Below are positions 1-11,460 of a stretch of 64,000 bases of DNA, one piece after another. The notes beneath the pieces were generated by a model, which was given only the letters and a program-made list of their open reading frames with translations, was not told the origin of the DNA and searched no databases. Numbering within the stretch: position 1 is the stretch's first letter; each line of letters starts with the position of its first letter. Both the position numbers and the translations under genes were made by a program. The DNA comes from Sphagnum magellanicum. Taxonomy: Eukaryota > Streptophyta > Sphagnopsida > Sphagnales > Sphagnaceae. The DNA is taken from positions 2,805,349 to 2,869,348 of the forward strand of contig CM038918.1 in assembly GCA_021904315.1 (NCBI GenBank), written 5' to 3'.

Positions 1-106
1 AGTTTTGTGGATTTGCATGCTAGATTACCACTCAGTCTATGCCATTGCTTCCAAAGATGCTTGAAAAATTGAAATCCTTTTCAAAATTTGTCAAAATTGG
101 TGAGTT

Positions 107-290
107 CTTTGTTGCTGGTGTTGCTCACTTCTTTGCCTGCATTCCATTTGGGTGCTTGTTGTGATGGATCTTCTTGATGTACATGCAGTTGGGCACTTCT
201 TGTGACAGATCTTCTTGGCCTGCATGCATTTTGGGTGCTTGTTGTGGTGGATCTTCTTGGCCTGCATGTTAGTTTGGTGCTTGTTGTGGT
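107..290. repeat. Minisatellite, about 42-bp unit, four copies
   Basis: Units beginning TTGGGTGCTTGTTGTG or close variants recur near 148, 189, 231 and 272, each followed by GATCTTCTTG and CTGCATG segments. The unit is close to 42 bp, a multiple of three, so the minus strand reads as an open frame with a repeated CRPRRSTTTST-like peptide. The frame is short (76 residues), has no family resemblance, and is best explained by the repeat. Confidence 0.75.
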
Positions 291-1035
291 ATTGATGGAA
301 AACAGTGACACTAAACCCTAAACCTGGGTTTATTGCATTTCAAGAGTAATCTAAGGCCCTAGGAGTGGGCCATTCCCAAAATGAGGCCCCATGCAAGGTG
401 ATCAGTAACCAAGTTGAGTCCAAATTTTGGAAATGTACAACTCCGAGAGCCTTAACTAGTTTCAAATTGAGGCCAATAGTTTTTAATAATGCCTGGTATA
501 AATAAAAGTCTGACCTTTTGAAATCAAGGTGATTATCAAAATGCCTTAGGCCAAAAACACCTTAACCAAAAAGTCCTTGGTCCTAGAGCAGAAATTCTTG
601 GGAATCAAGTGTGGTGAAGAGCAGGGTTTAGGGTTCTTTTTTCTTTATAAAAAATATTCGAATTTGCACTTGAAAAACACATTTTTTCTAATTTTTCTTA
701 ATTCTTTTGTTCAATTTTTTTGTCAAAAACAAATCACTTATCAAAGGTATTTGTAATGTAAAGAAAACAAAGCATGAACTCAGAGTTTGTCATTAATGGG
801 ATGAGATTTTTTTTGAATCAATAAAAAAATACATTGTTATTAAATGGGGAAGGGAAACTCAACTATCACAAAATTTGTTGTAATCAGAGTTTCACTCTTT
901 CATTTTCTTTTTTTCTTAAGCACCTTCACTATTCACTATTTTTATTATTCTTACTATTGCTATAATTATTTTAAATTCTGTCCATTTAATATTGTGGTAT
1001 TAAGTTCAGTATTTAATATGCTTAATTTAATATTA

Positions 1036-1345
1036 AACAAGGGGTGTGTCACACTGTAGCCTTGCCATTTACATTAAAAAGTATCTTAGGGCAAAAGAAG
1101 AATTATAAAAATTCAGAAATTTCACCATGCAAAAATATAATCTTCAAAAACATCCTCTAAAAGAAACCAAAATCCTTCAAGATATCATAACTCTATAACT
1201 AATCTCAAGTTTCAACACAAGCCAAAATATCTTGAAATTCTCATACAAAAATAGACCTACTACTTAGGAGCCAAAATCCCTTAAGCTACTAACTCTATCA
1301 TCAATCTAAACACAATATCCTTGCCTTGAAGGCCAAAGTCACTTT
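1036..1345 (+). repeat. Dispersed repeat, copy A of three
   Basis: The block starting AACAAGGGGTGTGTCAC and running through CCATGCAAAAATATAATCTTC to CAATATCCTTGCCTTG recurs at 21577-21800 in the same orientation, with an internal deletion, and at 36035-36346 in inverted orientation. No coding frame or terminal repeats are visible, so the class is unknown. It could be a non-autonomous element. Confidence 0.75.
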
Positions 1346-1403
1346 GTGAATAGCCAGGTTTGAAATTGAAATAGGGGATAGGGGTGACAGAAGGACCCAA
1401 AGG

Positions 1404-1468
1404 CAAAGAAGAAGAAATCGCCATTTTTTCAGAATAGGTTCCAATAGGTTCCCAAAACAAAAATATAC

Positions 1469-1525
<57 letters not shown>

Positions 1526-1695
1526 GGGGTGAATTTTTCTGCCACTTTGTGACAAAAATTAGGTATGACTCATACAAATGATTTTTGTGAAAAAAAAAGT
1601 GACACAGTGACCACATTTTTAGGGCCAAAAAAAGAAGAAGAAATCGCCATTTTTTCAGAATAGGTTCCAATAGGTCCCCAAAACAAAAATATTCG
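1404..1695. repeat. Direct repeat pair bracketing a 54-nt poly-T tract
   Basis: About 62 bp beginning AAAGAAGAAGAAATCGCC and ending CCAAAACAAAAATAT occurs at 1404-1466 and again at 1629-1691, nearly identical. An uninterrupted run of 54 T lies between them at 1471-1524. On the minus strand this run encodes a poly-lysine stretch in two frames, which is not a gene. The poly-T could be the A-tail of a minus-oriented retroposon, but no source element is recognisable. Confidence 0.75.
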
Positions 1696-1703
1696 ACGAT
1701 AAG

Positions 1704-1890
1704 TGAATTAAGATATTAGTTGAGATCTGGATTTCAGGACCTCGACAGACGGACAGTTGGGATCTGGGTTTCAGGACCTCGACAGATGGACAGACGCCAC
1801 CTGCGGGTTGTGCCATAGAAAAGGCCGGTTTTGCTAGCGTGTGTCTCTCCGCCACCTGCGGGTTCTGCCACAGAAAAGGCCATGTCTGTG
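1704..1890. repeat. Two adjacent short tandem duplications
   Basis: A unit of about 35 bp containing TTTCAGGACCTCGACAGA is repeated at about 1722-1795. A unit of about 55 bp containing GCCACCTGCGGGTT and AGAAAAGGCC is repeated at about 1795-1885. GC content is higher than in the flanks. No coding function is evident. Confidence 0.65.
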
Positions 1891-2460
1891 CAGAATTGTC
1901 GTCGGACAGACAGACAGACAGAACAAGTGAATTTATATAGTAGATGGAGTATCTTTTTGTGTCAATTGGTCTCCAATTACATTACAAAATGGTCAGGTTG
2001 TGATGGTTCTAAATAGAGTATGTTATTGGACCTTCTCAAATCTTTGAAAACAGGAGAATTCAAAAGGAAAAATGCACATATTAAACAACAATAGGGTGAA
2101 AGTAGTGTAAATTGGAGAGCAATTGACACAAAAAAATACTTCACAAAGAGAACAAACCTTTGGAAATTAATTCCAATAATTTTCTAATCAAGTGACCTAA
2201 ACTTTAACTCAGGTGATGGTCACATGTGGGTGTGGCTACCTCCAAGGACCAAAGCACTTTGTCCCAAGTTTTCATCCAACCAGTCACAGCCCAGTAAATG
2301 ATGATCTTTAGTGTTAACTCTTCCCATTTTTTAGGGTTCCATCAATTTAGGACATTTTTCATTTTTTTGGTGGGCGCCCTGTGAATATGCAGTATACCAA
2401 TTCCATTTATTTTTTCCAATTTTGCGATATTGCCAAAGTAGTGATCAACTTAAAAAAAAT

Positions 2461-2950
2461 ATTTAGCCAAATTTGAGTATAAGCAAGATATAAAGGTAAA
2501 AATAATTCAAGAATCCTAGAACTATACTTTTGGCTACTTATTGGAACCTAATATACAAGTATGGCATTTAATATTCTTTCAAAACTTGGTGGAAAAAAGA
2601 AACCCCCAAAACCCAGTTGTTTTTTCACATTTCCTGTTTTTAATTTCCCTTCAGGAACAAAAATAAACCCAAAAAACGCACACATGCACCAAATTGGTAA
2701 TCATCAATAAAACCAGATTTAGCCAAATTTGACAATAAACAAGATATGAAGGTGAAAATAATTCAAGCATCCAAGAACTATATTTTTGGCTACTTAACAG
2801 AACCTAATTTTAAAATATGACTTTTTCTTTTAATATTCTCTTAAAATCTGATGGACTAAAAACAAAACCCAGTTTTTTTTTTCTTTTTTCACATTTCCTG
2901 TTTTTAATTTCCCTAGGCCAACAAAAATAAAGTCAAAAAATATAACACAC
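2461..2950. repeat. Tandem duplication, 256-bp period, two diverged copies
   Basis: The motif ATTTAGCCAAATTTGA starts copies at 2461 and 2717. Both copies continue with AACTATA, TTTTGGCTACTTA and CACATTTCCTGTTTTTAATT in the same order. The second copy ends in an AC-rich microsatellite near 2945-2960. Similar TTTGGCTA motifs recur near 46650-47270, suggesting one repeat family. Confidence 0.7.
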
Positions 2951-3391
2951 ACACACACACGCAATGCACATCAGGACTCAGGAGTTGAATTTCCAAAGCG
3001 TACTATGGACTCTTGGGAAATTTTCGCTCATTTATTGAACTCTCTGAATACATTCTATGCATGTCTTGAAGGAGACTAGTCGCTGCACACAGTACTCTAC
3101 TAAAAGCTTCCTTCTTTTCTAAGATTTGCACTTGAAAAATACTTGATACAATTGGACAATGTTTGTAGACTTTCGCAAACTTGCAGGTCTTGTAGGCAAT
3201 CTTGATAAACTAATTTGCTGCGGGATGTCAAGCAGGCGAGAACTCTGTTTTTTTTAAACTAGATAGAAAGAAAGTGCCAGTTTATATCCCGTACTAGCTG
3301 ATCACTGCTATATGGAACTAGTTGTAGGTAGGTTACACACTAGGTAGTTTGGGTACTGGATAACCATGACTTGCTCAACGTACATATTCAG

Positions 3392-5204
3392 TTAGAGATG
3401 AGTAGAGTTGCGCTGCAAGGCTTTCCAGCGCCCGGCTCGCAAAACCCGTTGATGATAACTCGCAGCCAATGCTGCTCCCAGCATTGGTCCTACCCAGAAA
3501 ATCCACTGCACAGCAGCAAAAATACCCAAAACAAAAAATTAGAAAAAAACTTGTAAACATGTCGTCCCAAGCTGCATATATTAATCAACCACAAGTTGCA
3601 GATCTGACATGTTGTTTGTTCATTATTTTTAGCATATTGCATTAAGATGAGCTCAAGTATTGATCACCAAGGGATGTACATTTTTCATGATTTTTCTTGT
3701 TCTAGCACGTTGTCGTGCAAAGAGATGTGACCTTTAGCCTGCAACAAAGTTACAAGCTGTGCCTGGTGCCCAGCCATGTTTCACTCATGTTTTATGGTTC
3801 ATTGTACAGTGCAGAAATCTGCGGTTAACGAACTGGTCGATCACATAATGTAAAATATTGCTAGTCCAGGATTGAAGACTTGATGACTTTCGAGGGTATA
3901 ATTAGCTGTGATAATTACTTGCTGGTGCCAACCGGTGTGGCGGTTGTATATGACTGCAGCCCCAAAGCTTCTCGCTGGGTTGATGCCTGTTCCAGTGATG
4001 GGGATGGTCGCCAAATGAACCATGAACACCGCAAATCCGATGGGCAGCGGGGCTAGAACCTGCATCATCAAAGTAATAAATTTGCCGCACACATCTATAT
4101 ATTACACCACAAGTTAACTAACACATTAGTACCACAGATGAATATCTACGTCCAACAGTGAAACGCAAGCTTCCAAATGTATGGTCTTCAAAACTTATTG
4201 TTTAGATGCTCAATGATTGTTTTCTGCTGGACATAAAAGTGTACAACAAATGGTGGATCAGAAAAGGAAAACTGAACAAGCCAGTAAGAAGTCTAGTTAT
4301 AGCTAGCTGCACAGAAAGTGCTGCAGCAGAAATGAGACTCTCAAATTTGCGTATTGCAGCTCTTGAGCAATCCACAAGTTTACAGCAGCTAGTTAGTTAG
4401 CGCGTCCAGACCTCCTCGCACATATACTACTCCTAGTTTATATATACCCAATATGGAGAAGTGAAAAGAGTCAAGACGTACCGGAACATGGGAATCACGG
4501 GCATTGCGTTTGGGATCAGTTGCAGAGAATACAGTGTACACCAACACGAAAGTCCCGATGATTTCAGCACCCAAGCCTGTACCTACGCTGTAACCAGGTG
4601 CCACATGGTTCACCCCTCCTCCGTAGTTCTCGTAGAATGAACTCTGGAAGCCCTTCACCAGCCCTACCCCGCAGATGGCACCCAGACACTGGGCGACTAT
4701 GTACGCTAGAGCTCGTGGAAGCGTCACCTTCCTTGCTAGGAATAGTCCAAATGTTACCGCTGGGTTGATGTGCCCACCTAGTGCAGCAGATGCAAACAAA
4801 GTATATATTCATCACGATAATGATTCTGCAATGTTGATCAGCCTACCTGCAAGAAAACTTCAAGCTAAAGCGACGTGCTGCAAGTGTGTTTGATGTTTCT
4901 TACCTGAGATACCAGCCGTGCAGTAAACAAGGACGAAGATCATGCCGCCAAAAGACCAAGCAATTCCCAGAATACCAACGCCCCCGCAGTTGGGAGCTTC
5001 TCGGCTAGCTCCGATCACAACCGCCACAGTAATATACAGAAACAAGAGCGTGGCAACAAACTCCGCGATCACAGCCCGATAGAAAGCCCAGCGTACCAAC
5101 TCTCCAGCATCTACGAGTGGCGAGGGGGGTGGATCAACATAGTCCTTGATGTGGTGGTGTGATCCCTGATCTTCGACCTGCTTACTATCATGTTTGGACT
5201 CCAT
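3392..5204 (-). CDS. PIP2: Plasma-membrane intrinsic protein aquaporin, PIP2-like, four exons
   Basis: The protein is predicted to be a tetrameric MIP-family water channel of the plasma membrane. Minus-strand exons 4904-5204, 4482-4777, 3919-4059 and 3392-3505 join in phase to 283 residues, the usual PIP2 length. Visible signatures are the N-terminal DPPPSPL segment, the loop A cysteine (EAPNCGG), the first NPA box in [11 protein letters not shown], loop [14 protein letters not shown], and the second NPA box in TGINPARSF. The aromatic/arginine filter is the water-selective PIP set (Phe, His of MVHLATIP, Thr, Arg). The short N-terminus favours PIP2 over PIP1. The start is the first ATG before DPPPSPL. 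The C-terminus ends LQRNSTHL and lacks the usual paired phosphorylated serines. The gene stands alone. Introns are about 140-430 nt. Confidence 0.95.
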
Positions 5205-5644
5205 GAGGGATGATGATTTCCCTGATCACTAGAGCTTCAGCTACAAGTTGTTTGCTGAACAGAAGATCTCTACAGTACTAGAGAAACAACCGTAAGGTCA
5301 ATGTCAAGAGATTGATCCCACGATCACTTCAAGTGTCAGCTAGATTCTCAACCTTATCTTGATCTCTATAAACTGGAATACCACTCACTCACTCCAAGGG
5401 GGGAATGATCAGAAAACGAGAGCAAGGTGCGCGGTAGTTGCGCTGGAATTCTCATTAGCTGCTGCAACAGTTCTAGCTAGCCTGAAGAGAGGCTAGAAAG
5501 AGCTGGGAGCTTTGAATGCTGCAGTGATGAGCACCTGAAAGACACAGTCAAGGAACAAACTAAATATGGAAAATCTGCAAAAAAAATTACCACCTACATA
5601 AGGTCTACAACTCTATCATGATCACTGTAGTAAGGCTTGCTTTA
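5205..5644 (-). promoter_or_regulatory. Upstream region of the aquaporin gene
   Basis: This interval lies directly upstream of the aquaporin start and should hold its 5' UTR and proximal promoter. I see no other gene and no diagnostic promoter box that I would assign with confidence. It ends at the inserted TIR element beginning at 5645. Confidence 0.35.
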
Positions 5645-5922
5645 CACTAGGAGTCAGGGCTGAAAAAACTTGGGGCCAACTTTGAGCATTTTTGGTTTGT
5701 TGTTAGGCCCCAAGTTACCTATAAATGCTAGAACATTGACGTCAGGATATCAATAAATGCTGGAACATTGGCCCCAAGGGTTGCAAATTGGCTTCCCAAA
5801 TTCGATGGTATCCTTGTTCCAGCCTTGGGGCCAATACAGAGCTATGAAGTTCAGCATTTATTAGTAACTTGGGGCAGATTGAAAAGTTTTTTTTTCCCCT
5901 ATTTCAGCCTTGACTCCTAGTG
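5645..5922. mobile_element. Non-autonomous TIR element with CACTAG ends, 278 bp
   Basis: The left end CACTAGGAGTCAGGGCTG and right end CAGCCTTGACTCCTAGTG are inverted repeats with one mismatch. The interior repeats GGGGCCAA / TTGGGGCC and ATAAATGCTGGAACATT-type segments in both orientations, so the element could fold extensively. It has no coding capacity. CACTA ends suggest a small CACTA (En/Spm) derivative, but the flanking triplets TTA and TAA do not match as a 3-bp target duplication. A TA duplication with mariner-like ends is the alternative. Confidence 0.65.
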
Positions 5923-6017
5923 TAAAAGTGTGCCTAAGTGTACTTCCACCTGATCACTCCATCCAGATTCTTCACATCTGTAAAATACCAAACAAACCCA
6001 AGGTCACATGTACAGCC

Positions 6018-6205
6018 AGTGATATTTTCTTCCCAATTTTCTGATATTGCGTCATCATTGGCGAGAGCATTCCAACAGGGATTTAGCATTAAAATGGCTA
6101 CAGGTCTTTAGAACCCGTCTAAATAATAATAACAATTAGTTGAAACAAATGCTACCCAACTAAAATCAGAGTTCAAATGAGGCAATATATTTTCGGAATA
6201 ATAAT
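6018..6205 (+). repeat. Dispersed repeat pair, copy 1 (copy 2 at 8006-8175)
   Basis: AGTGATATTTT, GATTTTCTGAT-like, TTAGAACC/TTGTCTAAAT and AACTAAAATCAGAGTTCAAATG segments occur in the same order at 6018-6205 and at 8006-8175 in direct orientation. The two copies are diverged and non-coding. Confidence 0.65.
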
Positions 6206-6326
6206 AATCACTACCATCATCGAAATTTGGCGATTCTTTCCAAAAAAAGAGAATATTCGACAGACATAACGCCAAAAAAATGCTGGTAACAGCACCATGA
6301 TGATCCTGCGCAAGGTACACACACAC

Positions 6327-6368
6327 ACTCTCTCTCTCTCTCTCTCTATCTATATATATATATATATC
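6327..6368. repeat. Compound CA/CT/TA microsatellite
   Basis: ACACAC, a run of about 11 TC units and a run of TA units follow one another. This is a simple sequence repeat. Confidence 0.9.
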
Positions 6369-8005
6369 CGTGTGTGATGAACGTGACTCCATGGGTACAG
6401 AAGTACAACGCACATTTCATGCAATTATAGCGTTGCCGGATCCCGGCCGGAATCTAGACAGTCGGCTATTCACATGATTGGATCTACATCTTCTTGTTGA
6501 GGATCCAAACGGCTCTTGATAAACGGCTCTTAATAGGAACAGTGGGGAAGAAAGGCTCGAGCGCGCCCACACACACGCGCGCAGCCACCCACCCACCCAC
6601 CCACACAGTGGCCGATCAAAAAATCGCCGAACCTGCAAGCTTATAATAAATAAATCATCGTTAGAGAAATGTTCCAGGCAGGGGAGGGGGCGGAGGTATT
6701 CTTAGAAAATAAGAACTGAGAAAGAGTCAACAGATTAACGTCTAGATCTGTCTGGAACTCCAGGGATTCGGGAATGAGCTGCCAGCGCCGGTAAGTTCTT
6801 GTAACTCTTTGAACCGAAATTGGGACGTTGGGCCAAGCGATCGAGTCCTCCTTAGTTTTCCTGAACAAAAAATATACAGAAAAAATTTTGCAGCACGCGA
6901 GTGAGATCAGTACTAGTCATATGCATGCATGGATTAGACATGGCGGGAATCTCGATCCACATGGAATGTCGTCCATGATTAAATCTACCGTATTTAACAA
7001 CTGTCTTCTAGTGTCTGCGAAACGGGGTTGAAACAATTGGATAGTACAATTCCTCATTTTCAGGTTGCATATACCGAGTGCGGCCTTCTGAAGGAGGACC
7101 CCCCTCATTTGGAGGGGAGATCAAAATGAAAGATTCCAGGAAATGGAAGGTTTCAGTTTCGCCTTTTGCCCCCCCAACCCAAAGGCTACCCCAAGGTCCA
7201 GGGCAGAAGTCACTGACAATAGTGCCTTCTTCTTAGTAACATCCGAGGATGTCAACAGCTGACATTGCTTTACACAAATCTGCATGCTCTCTTACATGAG
7301 GAAATTCTGCCTGGTAATGCACCCTCCAAATGCACTGCCGCATTTGATCTCTGAGGTTGTTACATACATGGAATCCGTTTCTGTGTCCTATGTTTCAAGG
7401 ACATCCAGTCGGAGGAATTTCAATTTTAGAACCACTGGCACACAGTTACATTAGATTTGTCTTGGATCAAATCAACCCAGGATTGAATGTCTGTTGTAAC
7501 AAGAATTCCTACAACCAGAGGAGACCCTCATATGCATAATTCTAAGGTTGTTAGTACGAATTTAGACTTATGGATCATGACTCTCAAATTTAGTCCAAAA
7601 TGGTTTGGTTTCAATCAGGATCTGGAAGTACTTAGCCAAGGATAAGGCATGATGTCATACATTTTTCCAAATGGATTGCCCCAGCATTCCATGAAGAGAT
7701 CGATGAATTTCACAATAGTATGCTCTTAATGTAAAATGTTTGAATGCACAAAGAAGGTACGTAGGCTTGATATTTGGATGAATGTTGTATAAAGAGGAAA
7801 ATTTGATGAATTTTATCCATTCAAACTACAAGTACTTGTATGGGAAATCTAATAGGAACTTTCTACATAACTTTTAGAACTTTTAAAGAGTTTTGGAGTG
7901 TGATGTGAATTTATGATGAGATCAATGGCTGTCATCAGTCACATTATCATATTTACACTGTGGAACAATTTGGGTGAAGTTGGCAACTATGGGAGTGGGG
8001 ATCAG

Positions 8006-8175
8006 TGATATTTTTTTTTTGATTTTCTGATGTTGCACCATTGGCTAGCATCTCAAGAGGGATTTTGCATTAGATGGTGACCTGTTTTAGAACTTGTCTA
8101 AATGATTTAAAAACTAGTTAATAAAAAAGTCACCAAACTAAAATCAGAGTTCAAATGTGGCCAAAAAATCCCACC
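8006..8175 (+). repeat. Dispersed repeat pair, copy 2
   Basis: This is the direct-orientation partner of 6018-6205. It shares the ordered blocks ending AACTAAAATCAGAGTTCAAATG. It carries an expanded T run near 8012. Confidence 0.65.
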
Positions 8176-9210
8176 AAAGAAAAAATCCAAAATTCGATGA
8201 ATTTTTCCAGGGAAAACGAGGATATTTTGACACAATATTCCCTTTTCATGTTTATTTTTCACATTTTGGCAATATTTTGCACAAAGGAAAAACCTCTCAT
8301 GGGGATACCACAGAAACACAAACCAATTTTTTTTAGCTTGGGACCATACCCTAATGGTTTCAAGAGAGGAAACTCATGTACATTTTAGATGACCTTATTG
8401 TGTTACCTCCTTTCTCTGCAGAACATGGTTGTGCTAAAATTGTGTAGTTCAAGCAAAATGAAGTTATCCATAGAGTCACCCTGTCTTTGGGCCCTAGTTT
8501 GACCCTCTAATCCTTGTTTCATATCCAATTTGAGTGTAGCTGTAAAGTGAGCGAAATTGGGCGCCATTTCATGAAACTGGGTATCGGTTCAAAAAATTTG
8601 CAGGATCTTATTCTGAAAAGGCTTGATTTTATGTTTAAAACCTAGTTTGGTCTCCTTTCCCCCCCCCCCACTGCTTTCATCCCAACTTCTCATTTGTCAG
8701 TCCCCAGTTTTAACAAAACTGGGACCCAGTAGCCCCAGGTTTTAGTACTTTACAGATCACTAGTGCATAAGAGTATGCATAAAAGTTGTTCATGTAGAGA
8801 AAGAGGATCCAGTTAACAAGCAGTTTGGGTATTTAGGGGTGGACTTCTAAACTCTAGGAACAAAACTGAACCTGAATCACTCAACCTGGAGCTGACTGAC
8901 CCATCCTGCCAACAACAGAAAGTATCCTTGAACTAACCTGCATCCTTGCATAATTTGGCCTACCAATTGCAAGAGAATAAATTGTTCTCTGATGTAATTT
9001 GCAGATAGATTGAGAAAGTACCATTCATCTGCCTAATGATAACACAAGGGGGACATTCTTGTTGATTAGTTCAATGGAGGCAACTGATCACAACAATTTC
9101 CACAGTACACAATTAATTATGCATACCCAATTTCCATGTCTGTCCAATTTACTACCCAATAGCAACAATATATGGGTGCTGGCAAATGCACTAATTTAGA
9201 GTAGTAGCAC

Positions 9211-9370
9211 GTGCAAACTATAACACTACTAATTTGGACAAGGTACAAATCTGACTCTGAAAGTGCTTAATTTGAAAACAAAGCAAGTTGGTGTAAACTA
9301 TAACACTACTAATTTGGACAAAGTACAAATCTGACTCTGAAAGTGCTTAATTTGAAAACAAAGCAAGTTG
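9211..9370. repeat. Recent 80-bp tandem duplication
   Basis: Units 9211-9290 and 9291-9370 are exactly 80 bp each and differ at only two positions (C/T at the fourth base, and G/A in GACAAGGTAC versus GACAAAGTAC). The near identity indicates a recent local duplication. Confidence 0.9.
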
Positions 9371-11239
9371 ATGATCCCAGGAGCAAGAAAGGATCAGGTC
9401 ATTTGTCCAGGTTTTATGGAATGAATGCTTAAATGAGTTTTAGTAGAGCAGCAACTCAACTGCCAAGGACACAAAGCTCCTGTCTGACTAAAATAGTTAA
9501 TATTCCAAGACATTGTGCTGACAAAGGAGGTCTGAGCTGTATGCTCCACTAATTTTGGATCTTGGAGCTTTTACTATTTTGTTCATAAATCCGATGGTTC
9601 TATTTTGGGTGGGTTTCCAATACAGCCACCAATTCTTGAGTGGATGAACTGACTGTGGGAGACTCGGGAGAGAACTCACAGAGCAAACAGATGGTTATTA
9701 GGACAGATGCTCTTTGTTTTCTCCTGCTCACAAAAATACAGAAGTTAATGCTTTCCTTGTGTCATCCCCCAGCACATAGGATCTCTTCTGTAAATAACCC
9801 ATTTCCAGTTGGATCCAGTACTGCCAGGTTTTTCCCAGCTTACAAAGTCCATGCTTTCCTTGTGTGACGGTTTATGAACACCTACCTCATTGTAGTGTCC
9901 CTGAAATCTCACAACTGTGCAAGGAAAAAACAAATTGTTGTCTGTTTTGCAGGAAAGACTAAAAAACTCTTTACTTTTCAATCTAGAATTGGTACTTACA
10001 TATATACTGAGCTTGAAAAATAGAACATTTTTTTGCCAGTTTGCTTATAATCTATTTTGGGCTACCAACTAATGCCTTGAGTTCAGGTTGATTGCTGATA
10101 CCTTCAATTTAGGAAATATCTTGTACTTCACCTCCTATAGAAAGCAGACAGTTTATGATTAATTTCATGTTGGAAGTTCATTTAGCATTTTTAATTACAT
10201 AATTTCATATGTTTAATTTCATAATCTAATTGAATGTTTACTGCACTTAATTTTTAAAATATCAATAATTTACATTATCTGAGCCTCAAGGCATACATGC
10301 TTGATCCTCAACACTCTGTAGAAATCCGTGTCACACTGTCAAGTGTAAGTCATTATTTTGAAATGAGAAATAAAGAAATGAATTTTAAAGCATCCATATG
10401 CTACTTCAGAGTTGAGGGTTTGGCTGAAAGCCCCCAAAGAACATGAAGTTACCAAGTGAGGACACCCAACAAACTGTCCACTTTTCAATGCAATTTGAAA
10501 CTCTTGGGCATTGAGGGAATAGGTTCAACACCAAGGCTTACATATATATAGAAGGATCGAAGAGCAGCAGGTGTACAATCCATCTAATAAAATGAGCTTC
10601 ATCAATTCTCCAACTCCTAGCCTAAGTGAAAATTGGGGCCCATATCTTTTTACTACACACAATTTGCACCAAAGTTCTATTTCCCTCACTTGAACATGAC
10701 ACAGTAGAATTTAACCTCAATAGATTGTTGACAGACATTGCAACCAAAAGGCCTGTTGTCAACACCATTTTCATTAATCCTACACTTCATTTGGTAAGTG
10801 AACCAGTACTAACCAACACACCAGCCAAAAGCCCCCTTAGGATTCAGTTGAGGTTGAACCCCAACTGAACTGACTGCCACACTTCAACTTGGTAAACTTT
10901 CCTGCAAAAATTAAGTCATGTCAGTTGTTGGCAGGTAGGATAATCCGTGGCTACTAGGTTAGTATGTATGTTGATACATAGCTAAGGGCTACTTGGTAAT
11001 CAGCAGTTTTGGGCAGGTGCCCAGTTTGGCAGATTAGAACCATCAGTTCCGATTAGTAACAACCAAACTAGAACAGGGTCTCATTTTCAAAGCCAGAATC
11101 AGATTTTTTTTAAGAGCCAAAATCCGAATCAAGTCCCCAGTTCTATTCATTTGTGGAACTCAATCCAGAACCAAGGTTTTTGAAATAAAATGTTTTTGGG
11201 CAAAAATAGAAATGGGGTTAACTGGCAGTTAACAACCAA

Positions 11240-11460
11240 TTCCAGTCCAGGTTGCTAATACCAGACCAGAAGCAGATTCGATTTGAAGAACCAGGAACCA
11301 GAACTGAATTTTTCAAGAACTGGAACCAGAACCATTCTAATTTTTTTTTAGAACCGGAAGAACTGGACCTGGACAAAATTACAGATTCCATTTATGTGTG
11401 GAACCAGAATCAGAACCATTCAAGCTTATCTTTTAGAAGCAGAACCAGAGATTCTTCATA
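11240..11460. repeat. Degenerate GAACCAGAA-rich repeat
   Basis: AACCAGAACCAGAA-type motifs recur many times with interruptions. The plus-strand frame across it is open for 69 residues only because of the repeat composition. It is non-coding by appearance. Confidence 0.6.

Larger units (their letters stand above)
1..3391. other. Gene-less repeat-rich stretch upstream (3') of the aquaporin gene
   Basis: I see no gene here. Reading frames are short and coincide with simple or tandem repeats, listed separately. Telo-box-like AAACCCTAAA / TTTAGGG strings occur near 312-323 and 626-634 without an associated gene. The remainder is AT-rich DNA without recognisable coding potential. Confidence 0.6.

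Noticed and set aside
1281..1670. Minus-strand frames with a poly-lysine tract
   Set aside because: They are created by the 54-nt poly-T run and flanking repeats, with no homology.
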